NCBI RefSeq assembly: GCF_000348985.1
Contig: NC_035923.1
Coordinates: 310,001-374,000 of the forward strand
DNA length: 64,000 nucleotides
Source of the DNA: Huiozyma naganishii CBS 8797
Taxonomy: Eukaryota > Ascomycota > Saccharomycetes > Saccharomycetales > Saccharomycetaceae
Direction: 5' to 3'
In this document: positions 8,540-19,400 of the stretch, one piece after another
How the letters are laid out: the number at the start of each line of letters is the position of its first letter
Numbering within the stretch: the stretch's first letter is position 1
The notes under the pieces: generated by a model
Told to the model about the DNA's origin: nothing
Databases searched by the model: none
Seen by the model: only the letters and a program-made list of their open reading frames with translations
Program-made: the position numbers and the translations under genes

Positions 8540-8808
8540 GTCAATATACCGAAAACAGAACACTTGAGCTTAATCGAGAGCCGAATCTTGTAGATATGTA
8601 ACAACTTCCTCCATTCCCAAACAGATGTTCTGTTTGTGCTATCTATTTCCAAATTATAGATTTTTTTCCTCAATTTTTTTTCAGTTTCGAGCTATGGCGT
8701 TTACATCATTTCCAGGGTATGTGCGAAAGCAGTTATACTGAAGGGGCAGCAATTGAACTATCAATTGAGAAAGACATCGCCAATTGAAATTAGTTTTCTT
8801 ATTGTGAC

Positions 8809-11106
8809 ATGAGAAAGTTCTTTAAATCTTCTAAATCAGAGAAGTCTGGTGGCTCTGTTGCTTCTCTTGTTGGTCAGAAAAGTGCGTTAGATCTCATCAA
8901 TAATGATAAGAGGAGCAAAGATAATACTACTGACGTTACGATACAGGCTTTCACCGAATTCCCCAGGATATTGGAAAGAAGATTTGGGGAAAGTTTAGGA
9001 TACAGGATGAAAATGCTGTCCAATTTTACCAGATTGAATAAAGTGGGATTGGGTCCACCAGATTTGGTCCACATCACACTGTATGATAAGTTCCATAGAA
9101 ATGAAATAGGAGAGTACTTTTACGTAACTGGGGTAGACGTTTCTGCTGAATCCACGCCTATTGCTTTGCTTAAAATGTTGAAACTGAACCGGAAGAGTAA
9201 ATCTACTGGGCAAGAAAATAACGTCTCTACATACTGTTCCCTTAACATATTCAGTCATTGTGACTTGCGAATCAGGTATGAGGCAGATAGCAACACGTAT
9301 CAAGTCAAAGTTGTGGACTGTATGAGTGGAGTTGACAAAGGTGCATTGACCGAACAACTTTGGGAGGAAGCGTTTGTGAGTTGCTGTCTGCGAAGCATCA
9401 CGTTCAACTATGATAAAGAGCGGAAGCTGCCTGGGCTTATGGAATTTCCATTGGGAATCCACTCTACAAGCGATAACTTGCCTAGAAAAGTAATTGAGAT
9501 ACTGTGTAAATTTCTACCCAGGTGCTTAGAGAGCGGGTGGGATTCCACGACCAGCTTAAACTGTAATTTATTGCATAACTATTTGACCCAGAGCTTGTTG
9601 CAGTATATATCAATTGCTCCTAGACTAACCCAATTTGCATTTGATCTGTTAAGGAATTTGTGTGAGGTTGATTTGGAGAATGCAATATACTACAAGGTTG
9701 CCAAGATAGCAATTCTCTTTCAACAGGATGAAAACGATGTGGAATTTGTTTCATTGCTAAATACCACACTGGCATCATTATTCCCACTTTTGGACACGTT
9801 GGAGAAGAAAGACGCAAAGATGTTTCAAACGCTGAGCACGATTTCTGACCTTTTGAACCTGCAGATTAGGTTTTTGTTGGCGCGCGGAGATTTTGCATTA
9901 GCGTTGCCTCTTGCCATCAAATCCACCGAGGTGTCTCTGGACTCGTTCGAATCGTGGCATCTTTTGGCAATGTGTTACATGGAGATAGAAGAGTACGAAA
10001 AGGCTTTACTCGCCATAAATTGCATGCCTAATCTTCCCGTTACCGACAAGATCAAGAAGCGGTACTACTGTGAGCGGGCTCTGTATGATTACTACCAAAG
10101 ACCCCTGGGCAACAAGGACAATCGGAACGTCAGTTTAGACTCGAACGAGTTCAATTTAGTTAGCAATACAATGGAGGGGAAGAAGGACGAGGATGTCAAA
10201 AAGATCATATTTGGAAGGTTGATAATGCCTAATGAATCCAGGAGGGGCTATATCGAACGTATATGGGGGGATATATGCTTGCAGTTGGGCCCGATATACG
10301 GCTTACACTCCTGTAACCTGATCAATTTTGTATCTCGTCACGAGATAGAATCCGTGCACGATATAAAACTGCTGCGCAGAAACAATGCTATGAGACAATA
10401 CAGTCTGCCACAGCAGAGAGTATATGCTTTGTTGATGGAGTTGAAGAAGAGAATTGGGTGGAATAACCTGTTGGAACTGCGTGCGGGTATTTTTATTATG
10501 GACAACGAGTATCGCAACGATAACAGCCTCAACAGTTACGGCTACGGGAGGAACAAAGATGTCCCCTCGTACATAAGGCGGAAGCGCGTATGTGAAAGAT
10601 GGCTGGACCAACTGTTTCTAGACACGTACCAAGACCTGCTCATCAGCAACGAAGCAGTACTGGACAATGCCGATGTGAAATTTAATGGGCTGGAGTGGGA
10701 GCTGCTGGGTCTCACAATGATGCGGGTTGGTAACTGGAGCGACGCCGTGGCATGTCTACGGACGAGTGTCACTGCGCGGTTCGACCCCATCAGCGCAGAA
10801 AAGATTCTCAAGTTGTACTTGGACTCGAGGAACCCGTACCTCCAAACGTGCGACCCGGTGCATCTAGATCCGGACCTGGTCATCGACCTTCTGGTGCAGA
10901 AGATATCCTACGACTGCCGGTTCTACGACGGGTTCCAGATGGCAAACCTACAAGTGCTTTTTGAACTATCGCAGGTACTGGGTACCGAAGCGATTAGAAA
11001 TCGCGTGGCGATGCTTCCCTTCGCTGCAGAGGGGATCATCCAGCTCGTGGACTCGATGCTGGCGCACGTCGCCCAGCCGCTTGACCATCAGCCGCTCGCC
11101 TCGTAG
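8809..11106 (+). CDS. CHS6: ChAP-family exomer cargo adaptor, Chs6/Bch2 type
   Basis: Subunit of exomer, the Arf1-dependent coat-like complex that with Chs5 carries chitin synthase Chs3 and other cargo from the trans-Golgi to the plasma membrane. The 765-residue protein has the family's N-terminal block (GLGPPDLVHITLYDKF, EIGEYFYVTGV), a tetratricopeptide-like middle (LDSFESWHLLAMCYMEIEEY) and the strongly conserved LEWELLGLTMMRVGNWSDAV near residue 630. Length fits Chs6 (746) and Bch2 (765), which are ohnologs. CHS6 is chosen because the neighbours follow the chromosome X track; lineage-specific function as Bch2 cannot be excluded. Confidence 0.88.
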   Translation: MRKFFKSSKSEKSGGSVASLVGQKSALDLINNDKRSKDNTTDVTIQAFTEFPRILERRFGESLGYRMKMLSNFTRLNKVGLGPPDLVHITLYDKFHRNEIGEYFYVTGVDVSAESTPIALLKMLKLNRKSKSTGQENNVSTYCSLNIFSHCDLRIRYEADSNTYQVKVVDCMSGVDKGALTEQLWEEAFVSCCLRSITFNYDKERKLPGLMEFPLGIHSTSDNLPRKVIEILCKFLPRCLESGWDSTTSLNCNLLHNYLTQSLLQYISIAPRLTQFAFDLLRNLCEVDLENAIYYKVAKIAILFQQDENDVEFVSLLNTTLASLFPLLDTLEKKDAKMFQTLSTISDLLNLQIRFLLARGDFALALPLAIKSTEVSLDSFESWHLLAMCYMEIEEYEKALLAINCMPNLPVTDKIKKRYYCERALYDYYQRPLGNKDNRNVSLDSNEFNLVSNTMEGKKDEDVKKIIFGRLIMPNESRRGYIERIWGDICLQLGPIYGLHSCNLINFVSRHEIESVHDIKLLRRNNAMRQYSLPQQRVYALLMELKKRIGWNNLLELRAGIFIMDNEYRNDNSLNSYGYGRNKDVPSYIRRKRVCERWLDQLFLDTYQDLLISNEAVLDNADVKFNGLEWELLGLTMMRVGNWSDAVACLRTSVTARFDPISAEKILKLYLDSRNPYLQTCDPVHLDPDLVIDLLVQKISYDCRFYDGFQMANLQVLFELSQVLGTEAIRNRVAMLPFAAEGIIQLVDSMLAHVAQPLDHQPLAS

Positions 11107-11520
11107 TGATATACCGCAGTCACCCCTTTTGGTCACGTGGGAGACAGCAACCGGGGCGAAATAAGCAGAAAAACAGCATGAAAAATATTGAAAGTCGAGG
11201 GCATCGATCAATTGGATGATGAGGAAATTCGTCTGTCGTTGATACTGCCGGAGGTTGTCTGACATTGAGGTAGGGGAGTTGTGTACATTGTGAACTACTG
11301 CGTGCTTATCAGTGTGTTTTCCTGTGCTGCCTTTAAGAATAGGCTGCCCAGAGTAGGTGTGTTTTTTGAGCTGCAATTAGGTGCTCTATCTCTCCGTCTT
11401 TAATTTTTTTCTTTTGGGCTTTCTGTCTCTGACCCTCTTTCTCTATCTATCATAGACTTTGCGTAAGTGCCAACATTTGGCCTAGACAATAATCGAGAGT
11501 TCAATTCAAGTTAGTGCGCG
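11107..11520. promoter_or_regulatory. SAP185 upstream region with CACGTG
   Basis: 414 bases between CHS6 and SAP185. A CACGTG palindrome (Cbf1/Tye7-type E-box) is at 11134-11139, followed by a pyrimidine-rich stretch near 11400-11450. No further gene is seen. Confidence 0.5.
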
Positions 11521-14500
11521 ATGTCTAACTCCTTTTGGAAGTTTGGGCAGGATTCCGCTCTGGAGTCTCCCTTGATGAACATTTTGAACCGAGCTTTTAT
11601 TCGGATAAGCGATGGCGACAGCAGTCGTTACTTTCACCATGAGCGTGCCCGTGAGGACGCGAAACTGCACCGCAAGTGTGATATAGATACTGGTGATGAT
11701 GAGAGCGCAGATGAGGGTGTGGAGGAAAATTCAGCTAAGTTGCCAGACACTGAAGCTGGGTATAAGGAGTACGAGCCGAACCTGGAGCTTTTGGACGAGT
11801 TGTTGGACGACGAGGAACTGTACACGGAATTGATGTGCTCGAATTTTAAACTCTTGATATATCTGAAATATCCGGCCGTTCTATCAAAACTAGTGAACTA
11901 CGTCCTCGTGGATATTGAACCGTTGACTATTAGCGGAGAGACGACAGTAATTGTAAACACTGATGAGGGAGACGATAGTCCGGTTGGTGTTAGCAAGGCC
12001 GCTGATCAACTCCCGGGAGGAAAGGAAGCCAATGAAAACGGCACTGGTGCCAAGGACGCATCCAAAGAGATAGGAGATGAGGACCAAGAAGGCTCTTCGA
12101 CAATGGTTTTTGAAACGGAAGAGGAGGCCGACTCCCGAAGGGCACACATTGCTGCTGAAATCCTGTCTGCTGACGTTTGGCCAATATCTGCTGCAATAAT
12201 GGAGAGCCGCGAACTACTGGAAAAACTCTGGACGATCACGGATGTGGGAGAACCTCTGCCCATCGAATCCTCGACGTATTTCATGAAGATAAATGAGCGG
12301 CTCTTGGACATGGATATGCCAGGAATGGTAGATTTTATTTTGACCCAGAATGGCGTTGTAGACAAATTTTTAGCTCATATTGATGACCCGCCACTGATAG
12401 ACTTTTTTCTGAAGGTAATATCAACAGATAAACCGGACGTCCAAAACGGGGTTATAAAAAAATTGAAGGAAGAGCAGCTGATACCGAAACTTGTAGACAG
12501 GTTGGGACCTAATTATGATTCCTCGATACAGTCTGCTGCAGCAGATTTTTTGAAGGCGTTATTGGCCGTGAGTGGTAATTGTTCTGACGAGATAACGTCC
12601 AGCATTGGCCCTAACGAATTGACCAGGCAACTTTCGTCGCCAGAGGTGATGGAAAATTTGATAGAGATAATGCTGAAGGGAAGCACATCACTAAGCAACG
12701 GGGTTGGAATTATCATAGAGCTAATAAGAAAAAATAACTCAGATTACGATGTTGTTCAGGTTATCCATACGACGGTGAAGACGCATCCTCCAAGCGATAG
12801 AGACCCGATATATTTAGGACACATGCTCAAACTATTTGCCAAGCATATGTCCAAGTTTAACGACATCTTGGTGAATAGAACACCACCAATACTGGAAACT
12901 TCTTTTGGCAGGATCGAACCGCTGGGGTTTGAACGGTTTAAGATCTGTGAACTGGTCGCTGAATTGCTGCATTGTTCGAATATGGGGTTGCTGAATGAAA
13001 GTAAAGGAGACTCATTGATACACGAGCGCGATGTTCTGCGACAAAAACTTTTAGAGTCGGACGAGATACCAAACGAAACAGAGAAAGAGAATGAAGAACT
13101 ATCCAGTGAAATCAATTCTCTGCATATGGAAGACTCGATTTCTTCCGAGCAAACTGGGGACGATGATAAGTCAGATGTATCGAACGAAACGATCCCTGAC
13201 GATGAAATGACCGAAGTAGAATTGCACAAAAACCCAACTATTGGTGATTTGCTAAAGTTCGCGTTATTGGATACCCAGATAATTGCCACAATATTGGAGA
13301 TGTTTTTGCTATTTTCATGGAATAATTTCCTTCACAACGTTGTATTTGATATCGTGCAACAAATATTCAATGGCCCATTGAAGACGGGATATAATCGATT
13401 TCTATTGAAAGATTTGCTGTCAACCTCATCAATTACAGATATGATCATAAATGGCGATGAAGAATCTGAGAAACACCAATTGGAAACACATATACGGCTC
13501 GGTTATATGGGTCATTTGACGTTGATAGCAGAGGAGGTAGTAAAGTTTTCTGCGTACTTAGACGAGATGAATGTTTCGTTTTCTACGCCAGTAATACACG
13601 ACCGTCTGCACGAGGCAAGATGGGTCAAATATACCGAGGGTGTTCTGACGGAGAGACGAGAAGAGTACGATACTGTCTTAGGTGATACTATCGACAATGA
13701 AGACGACGGTCCAGGGCGGAGAAATGGGATTCCCACCAATGACGAGGACATTGCATATCAAACACGGAATATAATATTCAGCAACGAGGAAGACGACGAA
13801 GAGGAGAAAAGCGATGAGCAGGAAGGAACAGAAGAGAAAGTACCAAATACGGACGTGAAAATTGTCGAAGAGGACGAAAACAGGCACAGCTCGGATGAGG
13901 AGGAGTACTCTACTTCCGCCGAATATCAACGCCATGACGTTGATTATTACAACCCGAACAGTCCAGCAACGTTTAGTTTAGGCTTGACTGGATCATATTT
14001 TGATGGCTGTGACGATGACGACGACGATTATGCTGAGTATTCCGATAAATTTAGCAATGAATTCACACCGGCACAGGATTTAGTTCCCATTGCAAACAAG
14101 AACAAATCCGATATAAATGTGAACCCATTCACAGAATACATGTCGAATCAGCTGGGTAGGGTGGCTAGCCATGGAGAAAATATCCATGACCAAAACCCTC
14201 TCTTATCTAATACTTACGATTCTGTCGATTCAGACGAGGATAGTGATGACAGGGCAACGGATTCGGACGGGGAGGTAGATCTCACCGCAGCTGAACATGC
14301 TGCCTGGCATGCTGAGGTTTCCTCATTGCACCCGCTGGAAAAAAAATCATCCTTTTCTTTACAAGAGGAGGATGTGTTCCAGCACCAATTTGAATGGGGA
14401 GATAACGAAGAAGAAGAGGAGGACCAGTACGCAGATCCGAACGACGACGGTCAGTCCTACGCCAAGAAGACCGTTTTCCAGTCTACGCTATCGTTCCCCC

Positions 14501-14607
14501 ACAGTGGAGGTAGGATTTCGCCGAACCACTACTTTCCGGTAGAATGGGACTCACTCAGTAATGGAGATGCAACAACACAAGAAGATGACCAAGAACAACT
14601 GTGGTAA
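11521..14607 (+). CDS. SAP185: Sit4 phosphatase-associated protein, Sap185/Sap190 type
   Basis: SAP family regulatory subunit of the PP2A-like phosphatase Sit4, acting in G1 progression, TOR signalling and tRNA modification. The N-terminus SNSFWKFGQDSALESPL is the family signature. The conserved SAPS region, a helical-repeat fold, spans roughly residues 60-760 and is broken by acidic inserts (about 130-200 and 510-570). The C-terminal ~270 residues are very acidic with long Asp/Glu/Ser tracts. The 1028 residues fit Sap185/Sap190 (about 1030-1060) rather than Sap4/Sap155. Synteny with CHS6 and PHS1 selects SAP185; SAP190 is the ohnolog. Confidence 0.92.
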   Translation: MSNSFWKFGQDSALESPLMNILNRAFIRISDGDSSRYFHHERAREDAKLHRKCDIDTGDDESADEGVEENSAKLPDTEAGYKEYEPNLELLDELLDDEELYTELMCSNFKLLIYLKYPAVLSKLVNYVLVDIEPLTISGETTVIVNTDEGDDSPVGVSKAADQLPGGKEANENGTGAKDASKEIGDEDQEGSSTMVFETEEEADSRRAHIAAEILSADVWPISAAIMESRELLEKLWTITDVGEPLPIESSTYFMKINERLLDMDMPGMVDFILTQNGVVDKFLAHIDDPPLIDFFLKVISTDKPDVQNGVIKKLKEEQLIPKLVDRLGPNYDSSIQSAAADFLKALLAVSGNCSDEITSSIGPNELTRQLSSPEVMENLIEIMLKGSTSLSNGVGIIIELIRKNNSDYDVVQVIHTTVKTHPPSDRDPIYLGHMLKLFAKHMSKFNDILVNRTPPILETSFGRIEPLGFERFKICELVAELLHCSNMGLLNESKGDSLIHERDVLRQKLLESDEIPNETEKENEELSSEINSLHMEDSISSEQTGDDDKSDVSNETIPDDEMTEVELHKNPTIGDLLKFALLDTQIIATILEMFLLFSWNNFLHNVVFDIVQQIFNGPLKTGYNRFLLKDLLSTSSITDMIINGDEESEKHQLETHIRLGYMGHLTLIAEEVVKFSAYLDEMNVSFSTPVIHDRLHEARWVKYTEGVLTERREEYDTVLGDTIDNEDDGPGRRNGIPTNDEDIAYQTRNIIFSNEEDDEEEKSDEQEGTEEKVPNTDVKIVEEDENRHSSDEEEYSTSAEYQRHDVDYYNPNSPATFSLGLTGSYFDGCDDDDDDYAEYSDKFSNEFTPAQDLVPIANKNKSDINVNPFTEYMSNQLGRVASHGENIHDQNPLLSNTYDSVDSDEDSDDRATDSDGEVDLTAAEHAAWHAEVSSLHPLEKKSSFSLQEEDVFQHQFEWGDNEEEEEDQYADPNDDGQSYAKKTVFQSTLSFPHSGGRISPNHYFPVEWDSLSNGDATTQEDDQEQLW

Positions 14608-14798
14608 AAGACACTAGCCAAGGGACTTATAGATACTTCAGGTACTGTGAAACTACTTTTTAGTACTTGAACCGTCATCTTATATTCAGTGTAGCTTTTT
14701 TGTAATAATATCTTATTTTAATTGTTCAACAACTTACACCGTGAGACGCAAACAAACAGACTGTGAAAGCGCTTGAAAGAAATCGAAGTGGCTAGAAA

Positions 14799-15446
14799 AT
14801 GTCTGCTAAGGGGACTGCTAGTAGTCAATTTTTGGGATACTACAATTTGCTTTCGGCACTTGGTTGGGGTTACATTCTTCTAAGAGTTGTGCTCTCGATT
14901 CTTATGTTTCGCGATGACCCAGCACACTTCTACCAAAGTACAAGAAACGTCGTCACTGCGGTCCAATGCTGCGCAACAATGGAGATTGTGAACTCTGCCC
15001 TTGGTCTGGTGCGCTCTCCATTGTTTACTACGGTTGCCCAAGTTTTTTCAAGGTTGCTAATTGTCATCGGTGTCTTCCAATACCTTCCAGAGACTGCTCT
15101 GTGCAGCACTGTCGTGTACAAGACTCTTTTGGTCGCCTGGTCGACCACAGAAATTGTTAGGTACTGGTTCTATTACAAGATGCTGCAAAGCCCCGCTGGT
15201 CCACCGAAATTCATCAAATGGTTACGGTACAACATGTTTATTGTCCTGTACCCACTTGGAGTAGCCAGCGAGCTGCTCCTATTGTTTTCCTCCCTGGATG
15301 TCGCCGCTACAAAGTACGGACCCTCTGTCCAATACGTGATTGTAGCATCAATGCTGCTATACATTCCAGGGCTACCCATTTTGTTCAAGCACATGTTGCG
15401 CCAAAGACGCAAATCAAACGCAGCCTTGAGAGCCAAACAACAATAG
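14799..15446 (+). CDS. PHS1: Very-long-chain 3-hydroxyacyl-CoA dehydratase
   Basis: Catalyses the third step of very-long-chain fatty acid elongation in the ER membrane, dehydrating 3-hydroxyacyl-CoA; needed for sphingolipid synthesis. The 215 residues match S. cerevisiae Phs1 (217), with about six membrane segments. The catalytic Tyr and Glu are visible in LYPLGVASE as Tyr151 and Glu158, equivalent to Tyr149 and Glu156 of the yeast enzyme. Tail basic (RQRRKSNAALRAKQQ). Lies 191 bases after SAP185 on the same strand. Confidence 0.97.
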   Translation: MSAKGTASSQFLGYYNLLSALGWGYILLRVVLSILMFRDDPAHFYQSTRNVVTAVQCCATMEIVNSALGLVRSPLFTTVAQVFSRLLIVIGVFQYLPETALCSTVVYKTLLVAWSTTEIVRYWFYYKMLQSPAGPPKFIKWLRYNMFIVLYPLGVASELLLLFSSLDVAATKYGPSVQYVIVASMLLYIPGLPILFKHMLRQRRKSNAALRAKQQ

Positions 15447-15472
15447 AACTGTGCCGTTAATGGTTTTAATTC

Positions 15473-15698
15473 TCACCTCAGGGGCAATCTCATGCGTATA
15501 GGAACATATATATATACGTGTAGAAATAGAGAGAGAGAGAAAGAGAGAGATGCGTGTGTGTAAGTAAACTTCGAGTTGCCCTTAGTGCTTCTTTTCACAT
15601 TAAAGAACAATAAATTCATTATTAGACAAGAGGTGAAAGAACATGTAGACAAACACAAGGTTTGCACGTGAGACCAGAGGAGGCGTTAGCACACAGCG
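15473..15698. other. PHS1-MRPL49 spacer with GA repeat and CACGTG
   Basis: Contains short TA and (GA)n tracts around 15506-15550 and a CACGTG at 15665-15670, only 29 bases before the MRPL49 start codon. No gene seen. Confidence 0.6.
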
Positions 15699-16259
15699 AT
15701 GAACTTTCAGTTATGCAGGCCGATATGTGGCCGTTTACCTAAACTAGGTCTGCCCACGACTGCTATCATGGGGCAGGGCGAGAGGTTTTCTACATCAGTT
15801 GGGATTGCTATCTCCCGGAGGTGGAATAGCAGCAGTTTAGGGAGGAATGAGGAGATAAGCAAACCGGTAGGAACTTCACTGACTGATACCACTTCAACAG
15901 ATATGGATACCACACCGCTGAAGCTTTCCAACGAATTGTATGCCATGTTCCGTATTCACAATAGACCGTATACCGTCACTGTTGGTGACACCGTCATCCT
16001 GCCTTTCAAAATGAAGGATGCCAACCTTGGAGACACTCTATGTCTAACAGATGTTGCAAGGATTGGTAGCAGAAACTACACGCTGGCTGGCGGACCTATA
16101 GATCAATCTTTGTATACACTCAAAGCCACGGTCATAGAGAAGACGAAGAGGAAGTTCGAAACAAGAGAAATCACTAAAAGAAGGCACAGAAGAGTCCGTA
16201 CGGTTGCCAAGAAGGGAGATCTTACCTTGTTGCGGATCAATGAGCTAACCGTTCATTGA
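15699..16259 (+). CDS. MRPL49: Mitochondrial ribosomal protein bL21m
   Basis: Large-subunit mitochondrial ribosomal protein of the bacterial L21 family. The N-terminal ~70 residues are basic and Ser-rich, suiting a mitochondrial presequence. The L21 core follows from about residue 85 ([29 protein letters not shown]) to the basic ending with [18 protein letters not shown] and [10 protein letters not shown]. At 186 residues it is 25 longer than S. cerevisiae Mrpl49 (161), the excess being in the presequence. A second in-frame ATG at 15768 could be the start, but would leave a presequence without its first basic stretch. Confidence 0.95.
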   Translation: MNFQLCRPICGRLPKLGLPTTAIMGQGERFSTSVGIAISRRWNSSSLGRNEEISKPVGTSLTDTTSTDMDTTPLKLSNELYAMFRIHNRPYTVTVGDTVILPFKMKDANLGDTLCLTDVARIGSRNYTLAGGPIDQSLYTLKATVIEKTKRKFETREITKRRHRRVRTVAKKGDLTLLRINELTVH

Positions 16260-16437
16260 TCAGTCAGGCTACCGGCCTCCCCCATCCTCCATTCTGTGTG
16301 CGTGTCTATATATAACCTGGCTGTGATGCGATGTTTTATTATTTCATACAACTTCCTGTAAATAACAGTATGTATCAAAGGATGAACTCACAACAACAAT
16401 TATAGCTCAGTTTGTGTGGGCTGATTTGAGGTCGAAT

Positions 16438-19400
16438 ATGCCCTTTCTCAGGAAACTGGGTAGCGTGGGCCACATATCTACTGCCAACGGAAATCCTGGC
16501 TCGGTTCCGCCGTCAGGACAGGCCCCAAACGCGAATAATGGGTATGGCAAAAGGAAACTAGGACAACCGCAGCTTGAGAAGGACGTTCGGAGGAACTCAT
16601 CGCTTGCTGGAACTCTGACTCCGCAACTTAATAGTCCAGGTACTTCTAGGAGCAACAAGACTGCATCATTGCTTTCAGATGATCTGACTGTGTACACTTT
16701 CGAGGACGCACAGGTCGGCTTGACTGGCGGGAGTAGGAAATCGTCTTCTGAAAATAGCAACAACAATAATAGCAATTCCCTGTCATTTGATAAGTTGATT
16801 CTTTCATGGGATCCCACAGATCCAAAAGAATGGACGCTGCAACGTGTTATATCTTGGTTGAAATTTCACGAGTTTCCGGACTCGTGGGTATCCACCTTCA
16901 TGAACAACCAACTATCAGGCCACAATTTCATCAAGCTATTAGTATACGATAACTTCCAAATATATGAGCATCTTTTACCAGAGGGACCATTAGGATCGTT
17001 TACTAGATTTCAATTGCTGTTAAAGCAGACGATGAGCAAGAATGTGACCAATAACCACATCAGACAAAGAAGTAACGACAAAAGTGCACAAAAGAGGAGA
17101 ACGTATCTCACATCATCTAGCACCAGAAGCTCAAGCGACTCTACGAAGCACATTAATGAAAGTACAAAATCACAAGTTGTGGATCCGGGCTCTCGGTCGG
17201 CTTCCGAATCCGCGGTACCTCATACACAGGGGGAGAAAAAACCCAGTAAGACCCCCCAGAGTAAAACAAAAGGACCGAGCTCTCTTTATAGAAGGAGTTT
17301 TATATCTTTACGAGGGTACGGTGCAGGGACCAACACAGAAAATATAGAAGATGACAAACATGCGAACATCAAATTAAACATCCCACTGAAATCATTTTCC
17401 AATTTAAACCCGTCCAGTAACAACAGCAGTGCGGGAACTAATGGGGGTAAGCAATCGTCTGCAGGAGGGACATCAACCCATTCTCCCTTGTCTCCCTCAT
17501 ACCCGGGTATTTTCAGAAGACATCACAAAAGCAGTTCCTCCGAATCCTCTCTGCGGAATGCCATATTTGGTTCCAACCATTTGAACTCTTCAAACAACAT
17601 TCCGGCACAACCAAATGCGATTACAAATACTACAGACGAAGGGACAGATGCAAGGCCTACGTATATACACAACAACCTGTACAATCAACAGCATCATGGC
17701 ACTCGGCATACTCGAAATAGTAGTCAACCAAATCCGTCAGCCGAGCCTCACCATAAGAGGCACAGTGTATCAAGCGATACGCTTTTGAGTCCAAGAAAAT
17801 TATCCACGTCATCTTCCGCATCCTCAGGTAATGCTATTGATACTAGTGTTTTAAGACCGCCAAGGACAGAAGAAAAAGAAACACTATGGGGGAAATTTAA
17901 AAGAAGAAGTCAAATATATGCAGGATATTCACCCTTGACTGCCACGAGCTCACCATCAACGGTAAGCTCTAACACATTAACCCCTACTGGCGGGACACCA
18001 TCTAGTAACAACGGTACCTCTTTTTCAAACGGTGCATCTACTGCTTCGAACACCAACAGCAGTAAACCAAACTCCAATTTAGCGCCTGTGTCAAAGCCGT
18101 CATCCACTTATAATGGTATAGCCACCTCTTTGGAAGAAAAAAAAAGCCTGCGGGGTATACCCCCAAAGGCGATACACCAAAACAAACTAAAGCTCAATCC
18201 GGCCGCTTGCCCAAAGAGAAGGATTTTACAGAAGTCCAATCCTAATAAAGAACAACGTGCATCTAAATCACCAAAAGCACCTAATGTTTTAAACAATGAG
18301 AGGAATATAGATGCCACCAAACAACCCCGTAAGTTGCATGATTTTAGAGTATCGGACGAAAGCAACAGATATCTAAAAAAATACTATCCTAACACCAAGA
18401 ATAATGATGCGGACAACGCTTACATTTTTGTTACCAGGGATTCCAAAAACTTTATTCTCCTAAATGTGAACAAAGTCAGAACAAGCGAAGAATTAAAGAG
18501 CTTAATTGCAAAGCAGTTGAATTTCAGCAGCATGAAATTTAGTATTCATATGACAGACTTCAATAACAGTTTGGGCTCTCCGATCCCTGATGACGTCCTC
18601 TCCATATTTCATCAGCACAAGTTCGGCGGCACCACAAAGAAATTCTACATCAAGGATAACTCGACTCCTCGAAACAGGTCGAGAGCAGCTACATTACAGA
18701 ACGAACCCCCGCACCAATTGAGGTCGATGGGCAGTAAGAACTCAGTTTTATCTAGAGCAAGTAGTGGAGTAACGGATGACGTATCTATTGCTACTTCTAC
18801 GTCGGACCTTACTTCCTTCGATGATCATACCGGGAATGATCGACGGTATCCGCCTACACCAAGCATATATCATGATCCAGGGAATACTGCAACTCCGACT
18901 AACAGTAATGAGGAGCAAGATTACTGGAGCATCAAACAGCAAATCTTACCGGAACTCGACTCAACTCCGTTGAACCCCACATTCTCAATGAAGATGCCAG
19001 GTAGATTAAAAACCAATACACGGAATGATCTAGAAGATAATGACGATAAAACCCCTACAGCTAGCACTGCTGATGAAGCGAGGTATGTTGCATCTTCTTC
19101 GCCCATTGCTTCATCATTCCAAGTATTAAGGAAAGATGAGACCGGCGAGATTGACTTTAACAAAAGACGTGAATCTCCTTATGTTAATCCTGAACTAGCC
19201 CCTAGAAGAGAGGCACCCAAACCACCAACAAGTAATTCTCCACAAAAGTCAACAACACAATCAAAAGGACTACTGTGGGACGACCATACCTTAGAAGAAG
19301 TAGCACTAGGGTGTCAAAAATCCACTGAACCAGTCGTTACCACCACTAAAACTGCTGTTGTGCAGTCTGACTCTGAGTCTCCATCTACAGAGCGCATTGT

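Noticed and set aside
16414..16437. Upstream extension of BCK1
   Set aside because: The extension begins with GTG; the ATG at 16438 gives MPFLRKL, the same start as S. cerevisiae Bck1.
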